NCBI GenBank assembly: GCA_016125165.1
Contig: WGMH01000001.1
Location: 248,001 to 312,000 of the forward strand
Direction: 5' to 3'
DNA from: Alphaproteobacteria bacterium
GTDB lineage: Bacteria > Pseudomonadota > Alphaproteobacteria > Micropepsales > Micropepsaceae
DNA: 64,000 nt
This document shows positions 33,757 to 43,491 of the stretch, in pieces. Made by a program: the position numbers and the translations under genes. The notes beneath the pieces are model-generated. The model searched no databases and was not told the origin of the DNA. It saw only the letters and a list, made by a program, of their open reading frames with translations. The stretch's first letter is position 1. Every line of letters begins with the position of its first letter.

Positions 33757-34533
33757 TCAGGTGTCGAGCGCGGCCCGGCCGCGAACGCCCGCGAAATATT
33801 CCTGTATCCAGGGATCTGGATCATGCCGCAGGGCATGGATCGTTCCCACCTTGATCTTCTTGTTCACCAGCACCGCGATGCGGTCTGTGGTGGCGCGAAG
33901 CGTATCGATATCGTGCGTGACCATGAACACGGTCAGGTTCAGGCTCTTTTGCAGATCGCGCACAAGCTCGTCGAAATGCGTGGCGGAAATGGGATCGAGG
34001 CCCGCCGTCGGTTCATCGAGGAACAGCAATTCCGGATCCATCGCCAGGGCGCGGGCAAGACCCGCACGTTTCTTCATGCCGCCCGAAAGTTCCGCCGGAT
34101 ATTTGGTGGCGGTGTCATCGGGCAGACCCACAAGCGCGATCTTCATTGCGGCGATTTCGTCCATCAGCGATTCCGACATAGCGGTATAGCGTCGTAAGGG
34201 CACCTGGATGTTCTGCGCCACGGTCATGGAGCTGAACAGGGCGCCTTCCTGAAACAGAACGCCCCAGCGCAATTGCAGCGATCGCATCGCGCGGGCGTCC
34301 ATGTCGCGTGTATTTTCGCCAAACACCCAGATGTCGCCTTCGCGCGGACGACTGAGACCAACGATGGAGCGCATCAGCACCGATTTGCCCGTACCCGATC
34401 CGCCGACGACGCCAAGCACTTCGCCGCGCTTCACGTCGAGGTCGAGATGATCGTGAATGACCTTGGTCCCGAATGCGTTCACCAGCCCGCGAATGCGGAT
34501 GGCCACGTCATCGGGCGGTGCCGCATCTGCCAT
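33757..34533 (-). CDS. mlaF: MlaF-type ABC transporter ATP-binding protein
   Basis: A 258-residue ATPase that powers the lipid transporter at the cytoplasmic face. Walker A is GGSGTGKS, the signature is LSGGMKKRAGLARAL, Walker B is LLFLDEPTAGLDP and the switch His is in MVTHDID. The ATG shares its first base with the mlaE stop (TGATG), which fixes the start at 34533; the 15 extra residues of the open frame lie inside mlaE. It matches MlaF in length and in the C-terminal extension typical of this subgroup. Confidence 0.93.
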   Translation of the reverse strand: MADAAPPDDVAIRIRGLVNAFGTKVIHDHLDLDVKRGEVLGVVGGSGTGKSVLMRSIVGLSRPREGDIWVFGENTRDMDARAMRSLQLRWGVLFQEGALFSSMTVAQNIQVPLRRYTAMSESLMDEIAAMKIALVGLPDDTATKYPAELSGGMKKRAGLARALAMDPELLFLDEPTAGLDPISATHFDELVRDLQKSLNLTVFMVTHDIDTLRATTDRIAVLVNKKIKVGTIHALRHDPDPWIQEYFAGVRGRAALDT

Positions 34534-35693
34534 CACACTTCCAGCACCGAAAAAAGTATGGAGAAGGCTGCATCGCAAACGATGACGAGGAAGATGGATT
34601 CCACCACCGAACGGGTCGTCAGCTTGCCCACGCTTTCGGCGTTGCGTTCCACACGCAGGCCTTCAAAGCAGCCCACCAGCCCGATCATGAAGGCGAACAC
34701 CGGCGCCTTCACAAGTCCCACCCACAGGGTCGAAAGCGATATTGCCCCTTCCAATTGGCGCATGAACACCGGGAAGGTGATGTTGAGATCGGCATAGCAC
34801 ATCAGCGCGCCGCCCAGCATCGCCATGACGTCGGCATAGAAGGTGAGCAATGGCAGCGCGATCATCAACCCCAGAACGCGCGGCACGACGAGCACTTCGG
34901 CCACGTTGAGGCCGATGGTCTGCATCGCGTCGATCTCCTCGTTCACCCGCATGGAGCCGATGGAGGCGGTGAAGGCGCTGCCGGAGCGGCCCGCCACGAT
35001 GATCGCGGTAATCAGCACGCCGATCTCGCGCAGAATGGAAACGCCCAGAAGATTGATGGTGAATATCTCGGCGCCGAAGCGGCGAAGCTGGTCCGCGCCC
35101 TGATAGGCGATCACCACGCCCAGCAGAAAGGACAGCAACCCCAGAATGGGAAGCGCGGTCAGACCCGTTGCCTCGATCTGAGTCACCAAAGCCGGAAACG
35201 GCAATTCACGGCGCGGCGCAAAAACCGCTTCGAACGTTTCCACCGTTATCTGGCCAAGAAAACTCAAGAGCGCATAGCCCTGCTTGAGCACATCGACGGT
35301 GCCTTTGCCGATGCGCACGAAGAAATCGGTGAAGCCGCCCGATCTTGGATGCGGATGGGGTTGGCACACATCCGCATTGTTGATGGTTTCAATCAGCGGC
35401 TTGTAAACCGTGGGCACGCTCAGATGGCGCACATGACGGCCCGCTGCTTCCAGATCGCGATGCGTGCGCAAAAGAAGCCATGCACCCGCGCTGTCCAGAA
35501 GCCCGATTTTCGAGCCATCGATTTCCGCTTCGCCGTCACCGCGAAGATCCAGCCGGCGCAATTCGGCGTCGAGGCGCGGCGCTTCGCCGATCACCCAATC
35601 GCCTGCCGCCACGATGCGCAAAAGCGCACCGTAGCGCTCGGTTGTGAGCGTCGCGGCGTCTTCCACCCGAAGATTGGGCGCAACATTTCTCAT
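34533..35693 (-). CDS. mlaE: MlaE-type permease with N-terminal STAS-like domain
   Basis: A 386-residue inner-membrane permease. The first about 110 residues are soluble and STAS-like (AEIDGSKIGLLDSAGAWLLL), a fused version of the separate MlaB protein of enterobacteria. The C-terminal 250 residues contain five to six helices with the MlaE core (VIAYQGADQLRRFGAEIF, LREIGVLITAIIVAGRSGSA, MRVNEEIDAMQTIG). It heads the transporter operon and starts 15 bases after the hutF stop on the same strand. No mlaC homologue is visible, so transfer across the periplasm presumably relies on MlaD and the lipoprotein. Confidence 0.93.
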   Translation of the reverse strand: MRNVAPNLRVEDAATLTTERYGALLRIVAAGDWVIGEAPRLDAELRRLDLRGDGEAEIDGSKIGLLDSAGAWLLLRTHRDLEAAGRHVRHLSVPTVYKPLIETINNADVCQPHPHPRSGGFTDFFVRIGKGTVDVLKQGYALLSFLGQITVETFEAVFAPRRELPFPALVTQIEATGLTALPILGLLSFLLGVVIAYQGADQLRRFGAEIFTINLLGVSILREIGVLITAIIVAGRSGSAFTASIGSMRVNEEIDAMQTIGLNVAEVLVVPRVLGLMIALPLLTFYADVMAMLGGALMCYADLNITFPVFMRQLEGAISLSTLWVGLVKAPVFAFMIGLVGCFEGLRVERNAESVGKLTTRSVVESIFLVIVCDAAFSILFSVLEV

Positions 35694-35708
35694 GCCGCGC
35701 GGCCCCGT

Positions 35709-37067
35709 TCAGGCAAGCAGGCGCTCCAGCGAGCGCAGATAGCGCGCGGTGATGGCGGCACGGTGTCGATGTTCTCCCCCTGCAACAGTTTTGCGGCCCC
35801 CTCGCCAGACACAATCCACAACGGGGCGCGCGGTTGCGAACACCCAGCTATCGAGGATCGTATCATTCCGCCGCCCGGCCATCAGCGAATCCTGGCTGTC
35901 CAGCGTAAAGAAATCGGCTGCAGCACCTTCGGCAATGCCCGAAAGGCGCTGTCCCAGCGCCCTGGCGCCGCCCTTGCGCGCGCGGTCAACAAGTTCCCGG
36001 CCGGTGGAAACCCCTTCCCTGCTCGCCAGCACGTTGCGGGAGCGCCCGGAAAGGCGCTGCGCATATTCCAGCATGCGCAGTTCCTGCGCCGGATCGATGG
36101 CGATGTTGGAATCGGTTCCAAGCCCGAAGGCCCCCTCTGCCGCCAGATAGCGCTCCGTCGGGAAGATGCCGTCGCCCAGATTGGCTTCCGTCACCGGACA
36201 GAGTCCCGCCACCGCACCGCTTGCTGCAAGGCGCGCGGTTTCGTCCCCGGTCATATGCGTGGCATGCACAAGGCACCAACGACGATCCACGCTGGCGTTA
36301 TCAAGCAGCCATGCCACCGGCGTGGTTCCAGACCACGCCATGCAGTCTTCCACTTCCTTCGTCTGCTCGGCGGCGTGAATGTGGACGGGACCATCGGGCG
36401 AAAGCGCAATCGCGGCGCGCAATTCGTCCGGCGTCACTGCGCGCAGGGAATGCGGCGCAACACCGATATCCGCGTCGTCGAGTGCCGCAATCGCCTTGCG
36501 GCTTGCATCGAACAACCGAGCGAACGCATCCGGGCTGTTGAGAAATCGCCGTTGTCCGGGCGAAGGTGCGGCGCCGCCAAAATTGCCATGCGCATAGAAG
36601 ACCGGCAGCAACGTGAGGCCGATACCCGTTTCATCCGCCGCCGCCGCGACACGTTCCGCCAGTTCGCCGATGTTTGCGTAAGGCGTGCCGCCGGGATCGT
36701 GATGGAGGTAATGAAATTCACCGACGCGGGTGAAGCCGCGTTCCAGCATTTCCATGAAGGCAAGCGCGGTAATGGCTTCAACATCTTCCGGCGTCAGGCG
36801 GTCCAGGAAGCGGTACATCACCTCGCGCCATGTCCAGAAATTGTCGCCTTCCGGTCCGCGCCGCTCGGCCAACCCGGCCATGCCGCGCTGAAAGCCGTGG
36901 CTGTGGACATTGCAGAGCCCCGGCAGCACCACCTGGTGGCACTCATCATCGGGTCCCGGCGTCGCGCCGGTTTCCACACGAACGATCCTTCCGCCATCCA
37001 GGGTGAGACGGACATTTTCCGCCCAGCCGGTGGAAAGCAATGCGGAGCAGAAATGCAAAGCGGTCAT
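35709..37067 (-). CDS. hutF: Formimidoylglutamate deiminase
   Basis: A 452-residue amidohydrolase that converts N-formimino-L-glutamate to N-formyl-L-glutamate and ammonia in the five-step histidine pathway. The metal site starts with [53 protein letters not shown] and the late Asp in [12 protein letters not shown] complete it. The start at MTALHF fits the family; the extra 56 codons lie in the divergent hutI region. It is head to head with hutI over only 52 bp, so both are likely controlled from one site. Confidence 0.92.
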   Translation of the reverse strand: MTALHFCSALLSTGWAENVRLTLDGGRIVRVETGATPGPDDECHQVVLPGLCNVHSHGFQRGMAGLAERRGPEGDNFWTWREVMYRFLDRLTPEDVEAITALAFMEMLERGFTRVGEFHYLHHDPGGTPYANIGELAERVAAAADETGIGLTLLPVFYAHGNFGGAAPSPGQRRFLNSPDAFARLFDASRKAIAALDDADIGVAPHSLRAVTPDELRAAIALSPDGPVHIHAAEQTKEVEDCMAWSGTTPVAWLLDNASVDRRWCLVHATHMTGDETARLAASGAVAGLCPVTEANLGDGIFPTERYLAAEGAFGLGTDSNIAIDPAQELRMLEYAQRLSGRSRNVLASREGVSTGRELVDRARKGGARALGQRLSGIAEGAAADFFTLDSQDSLMAGRRNDTILDSWVFATARPVVDCVWRGGRKTVAGGEHRHRAAITARYLRSLERLLA

Positions 37068-37099
37068 GAATCGCAGAATATCCGCAAAAGCTGCGCTGA

Positions 37100-37124
37100 A
37101 ACATGGCAAGAAACATGGCATGTT
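37100..37124. promoter_or_regulatory. Repeated AACATG site between hutF and hutI, candidate operator
   Basis: AACATG occurs at 37100-37105 and again at 37112-37117, a 12-bp period. The second copy forms a perfect palindrome AACATG-G-CATGTT (37112-37124) that includes one possible hutI start (ATG 37120). In a 52-bp divergent region this is a good candidate for a shared hut operator. The binding protein is unknown, since no hutC is in the window. Confidence 0.4.
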
Positions 37125-38325
37125 CCGGCCCATGCTTTGCGACCGGCTTTGGCACAATGCGCGGCTTGCCACCATGACGGGCCCCGGACTTGGCGTGGTG
37201 GAAGATGGGATCGTGGCCACATTGGATGGCCGCATCGTCTATGCCGGGCCCGCCGGGGCCGCGCCCGCGTTCGAAGGCGCGCGGATCGATTGCGAAGGCC
37301 GCTGGATTACGCCGGGCTTGATCGACTGCCATACGCATCTTGTCTTTGGCGGCAACCGCGCCAACGAATTTGAGATGCGGCTGAAAGGCGCCACCTATGA
37401 AGAGATTGCGCGGGCGGGCGGCGGCATTGTCTCCACGGTGAAAGCCACACGCGCCGCCAGCGAAGACGAGCTTATCGCCCAAGCCCTGCCGCGCCTCGAA
37501 GCGTTGATGGCCGAAGGCGCGACGACGGTGGAGATCAAATCCGGCTATGGCCTCTCACTTGCCGATGAAATGAAGCAGTTGCGCACGGCGCGCGCGCTCG
37601 CCAAGCGATGCAACGTGAACATTGCCACCACCTTCCTTGGCGCGCATGCGCTTCCACCGGAGATGAACGGCGACAAGGACCGGTATATCGATCTGGTGTG
37701 CAGCGAAATGGTCCCCGCCATCGCGCAGGAAGGTCTCGCCGATGCTGTTGACGGCTTCTGCGAAAGCATTGCCTTCTCGCCGGAGCAGATCGCGCGCGTG
37801 TTCGAAGCCGCTACCAAACAGGGCCTGCGCGTAAAGCTCCATGCCGACCAGCTTAGCGACGGGGGCGGCGCTGTGCTCGCCGCGCGGTTCCATGCCATCA
37901 GCGCCGATCACCTGGAGCATACGGGCGAAGATGGCATAGCAGCGATGGCCAGAGCGGGAACCGTGGCTGTGCTGCTGCCCGGTGCCTATTACTTCCTGCG
38001 CGAAACCAAGCTGCCACCCGTAAATCTGTTGCGCGAATACACCGTGCCTGTGGCTCTGGCCACCGACTGCAACCCCGGCACGTCGCCCCTTACCTCCCTG
38101 CTTCTCGTGCTGAACATGGGAGCCACCCTGTTTCGCCTTACGGTGGAGGAGTGCCTGCTTGCCGTTACGCGCAACGCCGCAAAGGCGCTGGGGCGCAATG
38201 ACATCGGAATGCTCAAATCCGGCAAGCGCTGTGATCTGGCGATCTGGAATATCGAAAGTCTGGCGGAACTTGTTTACCGCATCGGGTTCAATCCGCTCCA
38301 TCAGCGCGTATGGAACGGCGCATGA
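37120..38325 (+). CDS. hutI: Imidazolonepropionase
   Basis: A 401-residue amidohydrolase that opens the imidazolone ring to formiminoglutamate. Motifs are [54 protein letters not shown] and the metal Asp in [13 protein letters not shown]. The start is at ATG 37120 or ATG 37132; the frame is open a further 210 bases upstream but that part is antisense to hutF and not family-like. Its stop overlaps the hutG ATG (ATGA). It is the first gene of the hutI-hutG-hutU unit. Confidence 0.95.
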   Translation: MFRPMLCDRLWHNARLATMTGPGLGVVEDGIVATLDGRIVYAGPAGAAPAFEGARIDCEGRWITPGLIDCHTHLVFGGNRANEFEMRLKGATYEEIARAGGGIVSTVKATRAASEDELIAQALPRLEALMAEGATTVEIKSGYGLSLADEMKQLRTARALAKRCNVNIATTFLGAHALPPEMNGDKDRYIDLVCSEMVPAIAQEGLADAVDGFCESIAFSPEQIARVFEAATKQGLRVKLHADQLSDGGGAVLAARFHAISADHLEHTGEDGIAAMARAGTVAVLLPGAYYFLRETKLPPVNLLREYTVPVALATDCNPGTSPLTSLLLVLNMGATLFRLTVEECLLAVTRNAAKALGRNDIGMLKSGKRCDLAIWNIESLAELVYRIGFNPLHQRVWNGA

Positions 38326-39149
38326 ACGATTTCCTCGAAATCGCGCGCGGCACCACGCCGCTCATCGTCTCCATGCCGCATACCGGCACGGATATCCCGG
38401 CCGATATCGAAGCGCGCCTGGTCTCGCCATGGCTAGGCCGCCGCGATGCCGACTGGTGGATCGAGAAGCTTTATGATTTCGCGCCGCATCTGGGCGCAAG
38501 CGTCATCCGCACGCGCATATCGCGCACCGTGATCGACGCCAATCGCGATCCCTCCGGCGCATCGCTCTATCCCGGTCAGGCGACCACCGAGCTGTGCCCC
38601 ACCACCAACTTCGACGGCGAGCCGCTCTACCGTGACGGCCATGAGCCGAACGCCGACGAAATCGCCGAACGCCGCAAGCGCTGGTTCGATCCCTATCACG
38701 CCGCCATTGCTGACGAGATCGCGCGCGTGAAGGCGCAGCATGGCGTGGCAATTCTTTGGGATGCACATTCCATCCGCTCGGTGATTCCGCGCCTGTTTGA
38801 AGGCGAACTGCCCAATCTCAATTTCGGCACCAACGGCGGAACAACCTGCGCACCAGCACTCGCAGACACCATCACAGATGCAGCATCACGTGCACCCTTC
38901 TCGATGGTGGTGAACGGGCGCTTCAAGGGTGGCTGGACCACGCGTTATTATGGAAGGCCGCGCGAAAACGTGCATGCCATCCAGCTTGAACTGGCCTGCC
39001 GTACCTATCTTCGCGAACACGTGGGCCATGTGGATGAAACGAACTGGCCAGTGGACTACGATCCCGGATTCGCCGCACCCTTGCGCGCCCTGCTCACCGA
39101 AATGCTCACGTCCTGCATCGCAACCGGAAGCCGTCATGAACCGCATTGA
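38322..39149 (+). CDS. hutG: N-formylglutamate deformylase
   Basis: A 275-residue enzyme that releases formate and glutamate, the last step of the hutF-type histidine route. Family features are [12 protein letters not shown] near the N-terminus, [47 protein letters not shown] and [14 protein letters not shown]. The ATG at 38322 overlaps the hutI stop. The gene ends 14 bases inside hutU, so the three genes are tightly coupled. It matches HutF in defining the deiminase/deformylase pathway instead of the direct HutG formiminoglutamase. Confidence 0.93.
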   Translation: MNDFLEIARGTTPLIVSMPHTGTDIPADIEARLVSPWLGRRDADWWIEKLYDFAPHLGASVIRTRISRTVIDANRDPSGASLYPGQATTELCPTTNFDGEPLYRDGHEPNADEIAERRKRWFDPYHAAIADEIARVKAQHGVAILWDAHSIRSVIPRLFEGELPNLNFGTNGGTTCAPALADTITDAASRAPFSMVVNGRFKGGWTTRYYGRPRENVHAIQLELACRTYLREHVGHVDETNWPVDYDPGFAAPLRALLTEMLTSCIATGSRHEPH

Positions 39150-40797
39150 TAATTCCCGCAAGATAAAAGCCGCGCGCGGAACCGAGCTTTCGGCCAAAAG
39201 CTGGCTCACCGAAGCGCCCTTGCGCATGCTGATGAACAATCTCGATGCCGAAGTCGCGGAGCGGCCGGAAGAACTCGTTGTCTATGGCGGCATCGGCCGC
39301 GCCGCGCGCGATTGGGATTCCTTCGACCGCATCGTTGCGGCACTGAAGCGGCTCGAAGCCGATCAGACCCTGCTCGTGCAATCCGGAAAGCCCGTGGGCG
39401 TGTTCCGCACGCATGAGGATGCGCCGCGCGTGCTCATCGCCAATTCCAACATCGTTCCGCATTGGGCGACGTGGGACAAATTCCACGAACTCGATCGCGC
39501 GGGCCTGATGATGTACGGCCAGATGACGGCGGGCTCGTGGATCTATATCGGCAGCCAGGGCATCGTTCAGGGCACTTACGAGACCTTCGCCGAGCTGGGG
39601 CGGCGACATTATGGCGGCGATCTTTCGGGCCGCTGGATTTTGACGGCAGGCCTTGGCGGCATGGGCGGCGCGCAACCACTCGCTGCGGTGATGGCGGGCG
39701 CCAGCATGCTGGCGGTGGAATGTCAGCCTTCGCGGATCGAGATGCGATTGAAGACGCGCTATCTCGACCGGCGGGCATCCACGCTCGACGAAGCGCTCGC
39801 CATCATTGAAGAGGCGAAGAAGACGAAGAAGCCTGTTTCCGTGGGCCTGCTCGGCAATGCGGCGGATGTGTTTCCCGAACTGGTGCGCCGCGGTATCCGC
39901 CCCGATGCGGTGACCGATCAAACGAGCGCGCACGACCCGGTGAACGGCTATCTGCCCAAGGGCTGGTCGCTCGATGAGTGGATGAAGAAGCGCGAAACCG
40001 ATCCCAAGGCGGTGGAGCATGCCGCCAAGCATTCGATGGCCGAGCATGTCCGCGCGATGCTCGATTTCCACAAGATGGGCATTCCCACCGTCGATTACGG
40101 CAACAACATCCGCCAGATGGCGCTGGAAGAAGGCGTTGCCGATGCCTTCGATTTTCCAGGCTTCGTGCCAGCCTATATCCGCCCGCTGTTCTGCCGCGGC
40201 ATCGGCCCGTTCCGCTGGTGTGCGCTTTCCGGCGATCCGGAAGACATCTATCGCACCGATGAGAAGGTGAAGGAGCTGCTGCCCGACAACAAGCACCTGC
40301 ACAACTGGCTCGACATGGCGAGGGAACGTATCGCGTTTCAGGGCCTGCCCGCACGCATCTGCTGGATCGGGCTCGGCGACCGCGACCGCGTCGGCCTTGC
40401 TTTCAACGAAATGGTGGCGAAGGGCGAAGTGAAAGCGCCCATCGTGATCGGGCGCGATCATCTGGATTCCGGCTCCGTCGCCTCACCCAACCGCGAAACC
40501 GAAGCGATGAAGGATGGATCCGATGCGGTATCGGACTGGCCGCTGCTGAACGCGCTGCTCAACACCGCCTCCGGCGCGACATGGGTGTCACTGCATCATG
40601 GCGGTGGCGTCGGCATCGGCTTTTCACAGCATGCAGGGATGGTGATCGTGTGCGACGGCACCGAAGCCGCGAGCAAGCGCATCGCCCGCGTGCTGTGGAA
40701 CGATCCCGCCACCGGCGTCATGCGCCACGCGGATGCGGGTTACGACATCGCTGTGGAATGCGCGAAGGAGAACGGTCTGGATTTGCCGTCGCTCTAA
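39136..40797 (+). CDS. hutU: Urocanate hydratase
   Basis: A 553-residue NAD+-dependent enzyme that hydrates urocanate to imidazolonepropionate. Highly conserved segments include [53 protein letters not shown], and [18 protein letters not shown]. The catalytic region [16 protein letters not shown] carries the conserved Cys. The ATG at 39136 gives the normal start; the longer frame is inside hutG. It is the last hut gene here. Histidase (hutH), which supplies its substrate, is not in the window. The stop overlaps the convergent cystathionine lyase gene by four bases. Confidence 0.97.
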   Translation: MNRIDNSRKIKAARGTELSAKSWLTEAPLRMLMNNLDAEVAERPEELVVYGGIGRAARDWDSFDRIVAALKRLEADQTLLVQSGKPVGVFRTHEDAPRVLIANSNIVPHWATWDKFHELDRAGLMMYGQMTAGSWIYIGSQGIVQGTYETFAELGRRHYGGDLSGRWILTAGLGGMGGAQPLAAVMAGASMLAVECQPSRIEMRLKTRYLDRRASTLDEALAIIEEAKKTKKPVSVGLLGNAADVFPELVRRGIRPDAVTDQTSAHDPVNGYLPKGWSLDEWMKKRETDPKAVEHAAKHSMAEHVRAMLDFHKMGIPTVDYGNNIRQMALEEGVADAFDFPGFVPAYIRPLFCRGIGPFRWCALSGDPEDIYRTDEKVKELLPDNKHLHNWLDMARERIAFQGLPARICWIGLGDRDRVGLAFNEMVAKGEVKAPIVIGRDHLDSGSVASPNRETEAMKDGSDAVSDWPLLNALLNTASGATWVSLHHGGGVGIGFSQHAGMVIVCDGTEAASKRIARVLWNDPATGVMRHADAGYDIAVECAKENGLDLPSL

Positions 40798-41972
40798 CCC
40801 AGCGCCTGCTGCAAATCCGCGATCAGATCGTCGGCGTCTTCCACGCCACAGGAAAGGCGCACCAGCGAATCCGAAATGCCGATGGCGGTGCGCTGTTCGG
40901 GCGGGATGGAAGCGTGGGTCATGATCGCGGGATGCTCGATCAGGCTTTCGACGCCACCCAGCGATTCCGCGAGCGTGAAGAGGCGGCAGCGTTCCAGAAA
41001 GCGTTTGGTGCCGGAAAGATCGCGCTTCAGCACAGCCGTGACGATGCCGCCGAAGCCGCCCGCCATTTGCCGCCTCGCTAGCGCGTGTTGCGGATGGCTC
41101 TCAAGGCCGGGATAGAATACGCGGCTCACATCGCTCTGCGCTTCGAGCCAGCGCGCAATCTTCAGCGCATTGGCGCAATGCCGTTCCATGCGCAGCGCCA
41201 GCGTCTTGATTCCGCGCAAGGTGAGGAAGGAATCAAATGGGCCGGAGATCGCGCCCACCGCGTTCTGCAAAAAGCGCAGGCGCGCGGCCAGATCCGCATT
41301 CTCGCCCACCACCGCGCAGCCGTTTACCACATCGGAATGACCATTCAGATATTTTGTCGTGGAGTGCACCACAATATCGATGCCGTGCTCCAACGGCCGC
41401 TGCACATAAGGCGACGCGAAGGTGTTGTCCGCCACTGTGAGGATGCTGCGCTGCTTCGCCAGCGCTGCGATTGCAGCCAAATCCGCCAGCTTCAGAAGCG
41501 GGTTGGTCGGCGTTTCCACCCAGATCAGCTTGGTCTTCGGCGTGATCGCCTTTTCGACATTCGCCACATTACTCATATCCACGAAGGAGAAGGAAAGCCC
41601 GGCGCTGCGCTTCTTCACCCGCTCGAAGAGGCGATAGGTGCCACCATAAAGATCATCGCTGGCAATCGCATGATCGCCGCTGTCCAGCAATTCCAGCACT
41701 GTGGATTCTGCCGCGAGGCCACTCGCAAATCCGAAGCCTTCGGCGCCGCTTTCAAGGTCCGCAATACAGCGTTCGAACGCCTGCCGTGTGGGGTTCTGGC
41801 TGCGCGAATATTCATAACCCTTGTGCACGCCGGGGCTCGCTTGCGCATAGGTGCTGGTGGCGTAGATCGGCACCATCACCGCGCCCGTGGTCGGATCGTG
41901 GCTTTGCCCGCCATGGATGGTGCGCGTGGCGAAGGCGAAGCGGTTGCGTTTGCTGGAGTCCGTCACTGGCAA
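40794..41972 (-). CDS. Cystathionine gamma-lyase/gamma-synthase family PLP enzyme
   Basis: A 392-residue PLP enzyme of the trans-sulfuration family. The Schiff-base lysine is in [20 protein letters not shown]-like phosphate binding is [13 protein letters not shown], and [15 protein letters not shown] precedes the PLP-ring Asp in VADNTFASP. The N-terminal [15 protein letters not shown] and C-terminal [19 protein letters not shown] are as in gamma-lyases and synthases. The overlap by ten bases with the cystathionine beta-synthase gene upstream makes gamma-lyase the likelier role, giving cysteine, 2-oxobutyrate and ammonia. It differs clearly from the other family member at 14169-15311. Confidence 0.88.
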   Translation of the reverse strand: MPVTDSSKRNRFAFATRTIHGGQSHDPTTGAVMVPIYATSTYAQASPGVHKGYEYSRSQNPTRQAFERCIADLESGAEGFGFASGLAAESTVLELLDSGDHAIASDDLYGGTYRLFERVKKRSAGLSFSFVDMSNVANVEKAITPKTKLIWVETPTNPLLKLADLAAIAALAKQRSILTVADNTFASPYVQRPLEHGIDIVVHSTTKYLNGHSDVVNGCAVVGENADLAARLRFLQNAVGAISGPFDSFLTLRGIKTLALRMERHCANALKIARWLEAQSDVSRVFYPGLESHPQHALARRQMAGGFGGIVTAVLKRDLSGTKRFLERCRLFTLAESLGGVESLIEHPAIMTHASIPPEQRTAIGISDSLVRLSCGVEDADDLIADLQQALG

Positions 41973-43339
41973 AGCCTCAGATGGTTGATCAGGTCCACAC
42001 GCGTGATGAAGCCCACGAATTTGTCGCCGTCGAGAACGATGGCCACCTCGTTGCGCGCGAAAATGGGATGCAGCACATCCATGGGGTCGGTCACCTGCAC
42101 CGTATGCAGCCGCGCCGTCATGGCCGTGCGCACGGGGTCCTTGAATTGCTGCGCGCGGAATTCGTCGTGGCCTTCCACATGCGAAAGGATGTCGCTTTCG
42201 TCGAGAATGCCGACGATGCGCCCATCCTTTACCACGGGAAGCTGCGAGATGTCGGAACTGCGCATCCGGCCATAAGCGACGAGCAGCGTATCGTCCGGCC
42301 CCACCGTTACCATGCCGCCGGAGTCGAAGCGGCGCGTGATGATGTCGGAAAGATCGCCGTGCAGATTGCGGTCGGCGAGCCCCTGCTCGATCACCCAGTA
42401 ATCATTATAGACTTTGGAGAGATATTTGTTGCCGCTGTCGGGCACGAGTGTCACCACGTGCTTATCCGCAGTCTGTTCGCGGCAATACCGCAGCGCCGCG
42501 GCCAGCAGGGTGCCGGAGGACGATCCGCCCAGAATGCCCTCGTGCGAAAGCAGCATCCGCGCAGCTTCCACGCTTTCCTTGTCGGAAATCGCATAGGCCG
42601 TTGTCACCAGCGACAGATCGCAATTGGGCGGAATGAAGTCTTCGCCGATCCCTTCCACCGTCCAGGAACCCGGCTCGATCTTCTTTCCCTCGCGCACCAG
42701 CGGTGCCAGGATAGACCCCACGGGATCGGCCAGAACAATCTCGGTGTTAGGTGAAACGCGCTTGAAGAAACGCGCGATACCCGTAAGCGTACCGCCGGAA
42801 CCGACGCCCATCACCATCGCATCCACGCGATGCTCCATCTGCTCCCAGATTTCCGGGCCGGTGGTTTTCTCGTGCGCGTCGGGGTTTGCCGGGTTCGCAA
42901 ACTGGTTCACATAGAACGCGTTGTTCTCTCTGGCGAAGCGTTCCGCCTTGTCCTGATAATATTCGGGATCGCCTTTGCCCACATCCGAGCGTGTGATGCG
43001 CACATCTGCGCCGAGCGCGCGCAGATGCAAAACCTTCTCGCGTGCCATCTTGTCGGGCACGAACAGAACGATCTTGTACCCTTTCAGCGCGGCGACCTGC
43101 GCAAGACCAAGGCCGGTGTTTCCCGCGGTGGCTTCCACCAGCGTACCGCCGGGCTTGATCTTGCCCTCGCGTTCGGCGGCTTCGATCATCGAAAGGCCGA
43201 TGCGGTCCTTGATGGAACCGCCGGGATTTTGACTTTCCAGTTTCACGAACAACCGGCAGGGGCCGGTATCAATATGCGTCAGCTCGACCATAGGCGTGTT
43301 GCCGATCAGATCGAGCGCAGAACGAACACGCGCGGGCAT
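41963..43339 (-). CDS. Cystathionine beta-synthase with CBS domain pair
   Basis: A 458-residue PLP enzyme joining homocysteine and serine to cystathionine. The PLP lysine is in NPGGSIKDRIG, the Asn/Thr contact in VEATAGNTGLGLAQV and the phosphate loop in GVGSGGTLTG. The C-terminal 120 residues form two CBS motifs (ITRRFDSGGMVTVGPDDTL, then VTDPMDVLHPIFARNEVAIV), which usually sense adenosyl ligands. No N-terminal heme-binding extension is present, as is normal for bacteria. With the gamma-lyase gene downstream it makes a complete reverse trans-sulfuration pair. Confidence 0.92.
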   Translation of the reverse strand: MPARVRSALDLIGNTPMVELTHIDTGPCRLFVKLESQNPGGSIKDRIGLSMIEAAEREGKIKPGGTLVEATAGNTGLGLAQVAALKGYKIVLFVPDKMAREKVLHLRALGADVRITRSDVGKGDPEYYQDKAERFARENNAFYVNQFANPANPDAHEKTTGPEIWEQMEHRVDAMVMGVGSGGTLTGIARFFKRVSPNTEIVLADPVGSILAPLVREGKKIEPGSWTVEGIGEDFIPPNCDLSLVTTAYAISDKESVEAARMLLSHEGILGGSSSGTLLAAALRYCREQTADKHVVTLVPDSGNKYLSKVYNDYWVIEQGLADRNLHGDLSDIITRRFDSGGMVTVGPDDTLLVAYGRMRSSDISQLPVVKDGRIVGILDESDILSHVEGHDEFRAQQFKDPVRTAMTARLHTVQVTDPMDVLHPIFARNEVAIVLDGDKFVGFITRVDLINHLRLCQ

Positions 43340-43491
43340 GAATGCCTCTTGTTTGAATCGCGGGACGGATCATAGCCGGGCCCGATAAGGCTAAGGGAGG
43401 GGGCGCGCCACAATCGCAACAATCTGATGTGACCACCCCCTTCATTGTTCTTGAATTTCACCGCGGACAGGGCTTTCTATCGCACCGCACC

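Noticed and set aside
36910-37119. N-terminal extension of hutI
   Set aside because: The extra codons lie antisense to the start of hutF and do not resemble any imidazolonepropionase N-terminus.
34473-37373. 966-residue open frame on the plus strand
   Set aside because: It runs antisense through mlaE, mlaF and hutF, which have full families and catalytic motifs. The frame has no recognisable domain and a His/Arg-rich composition.
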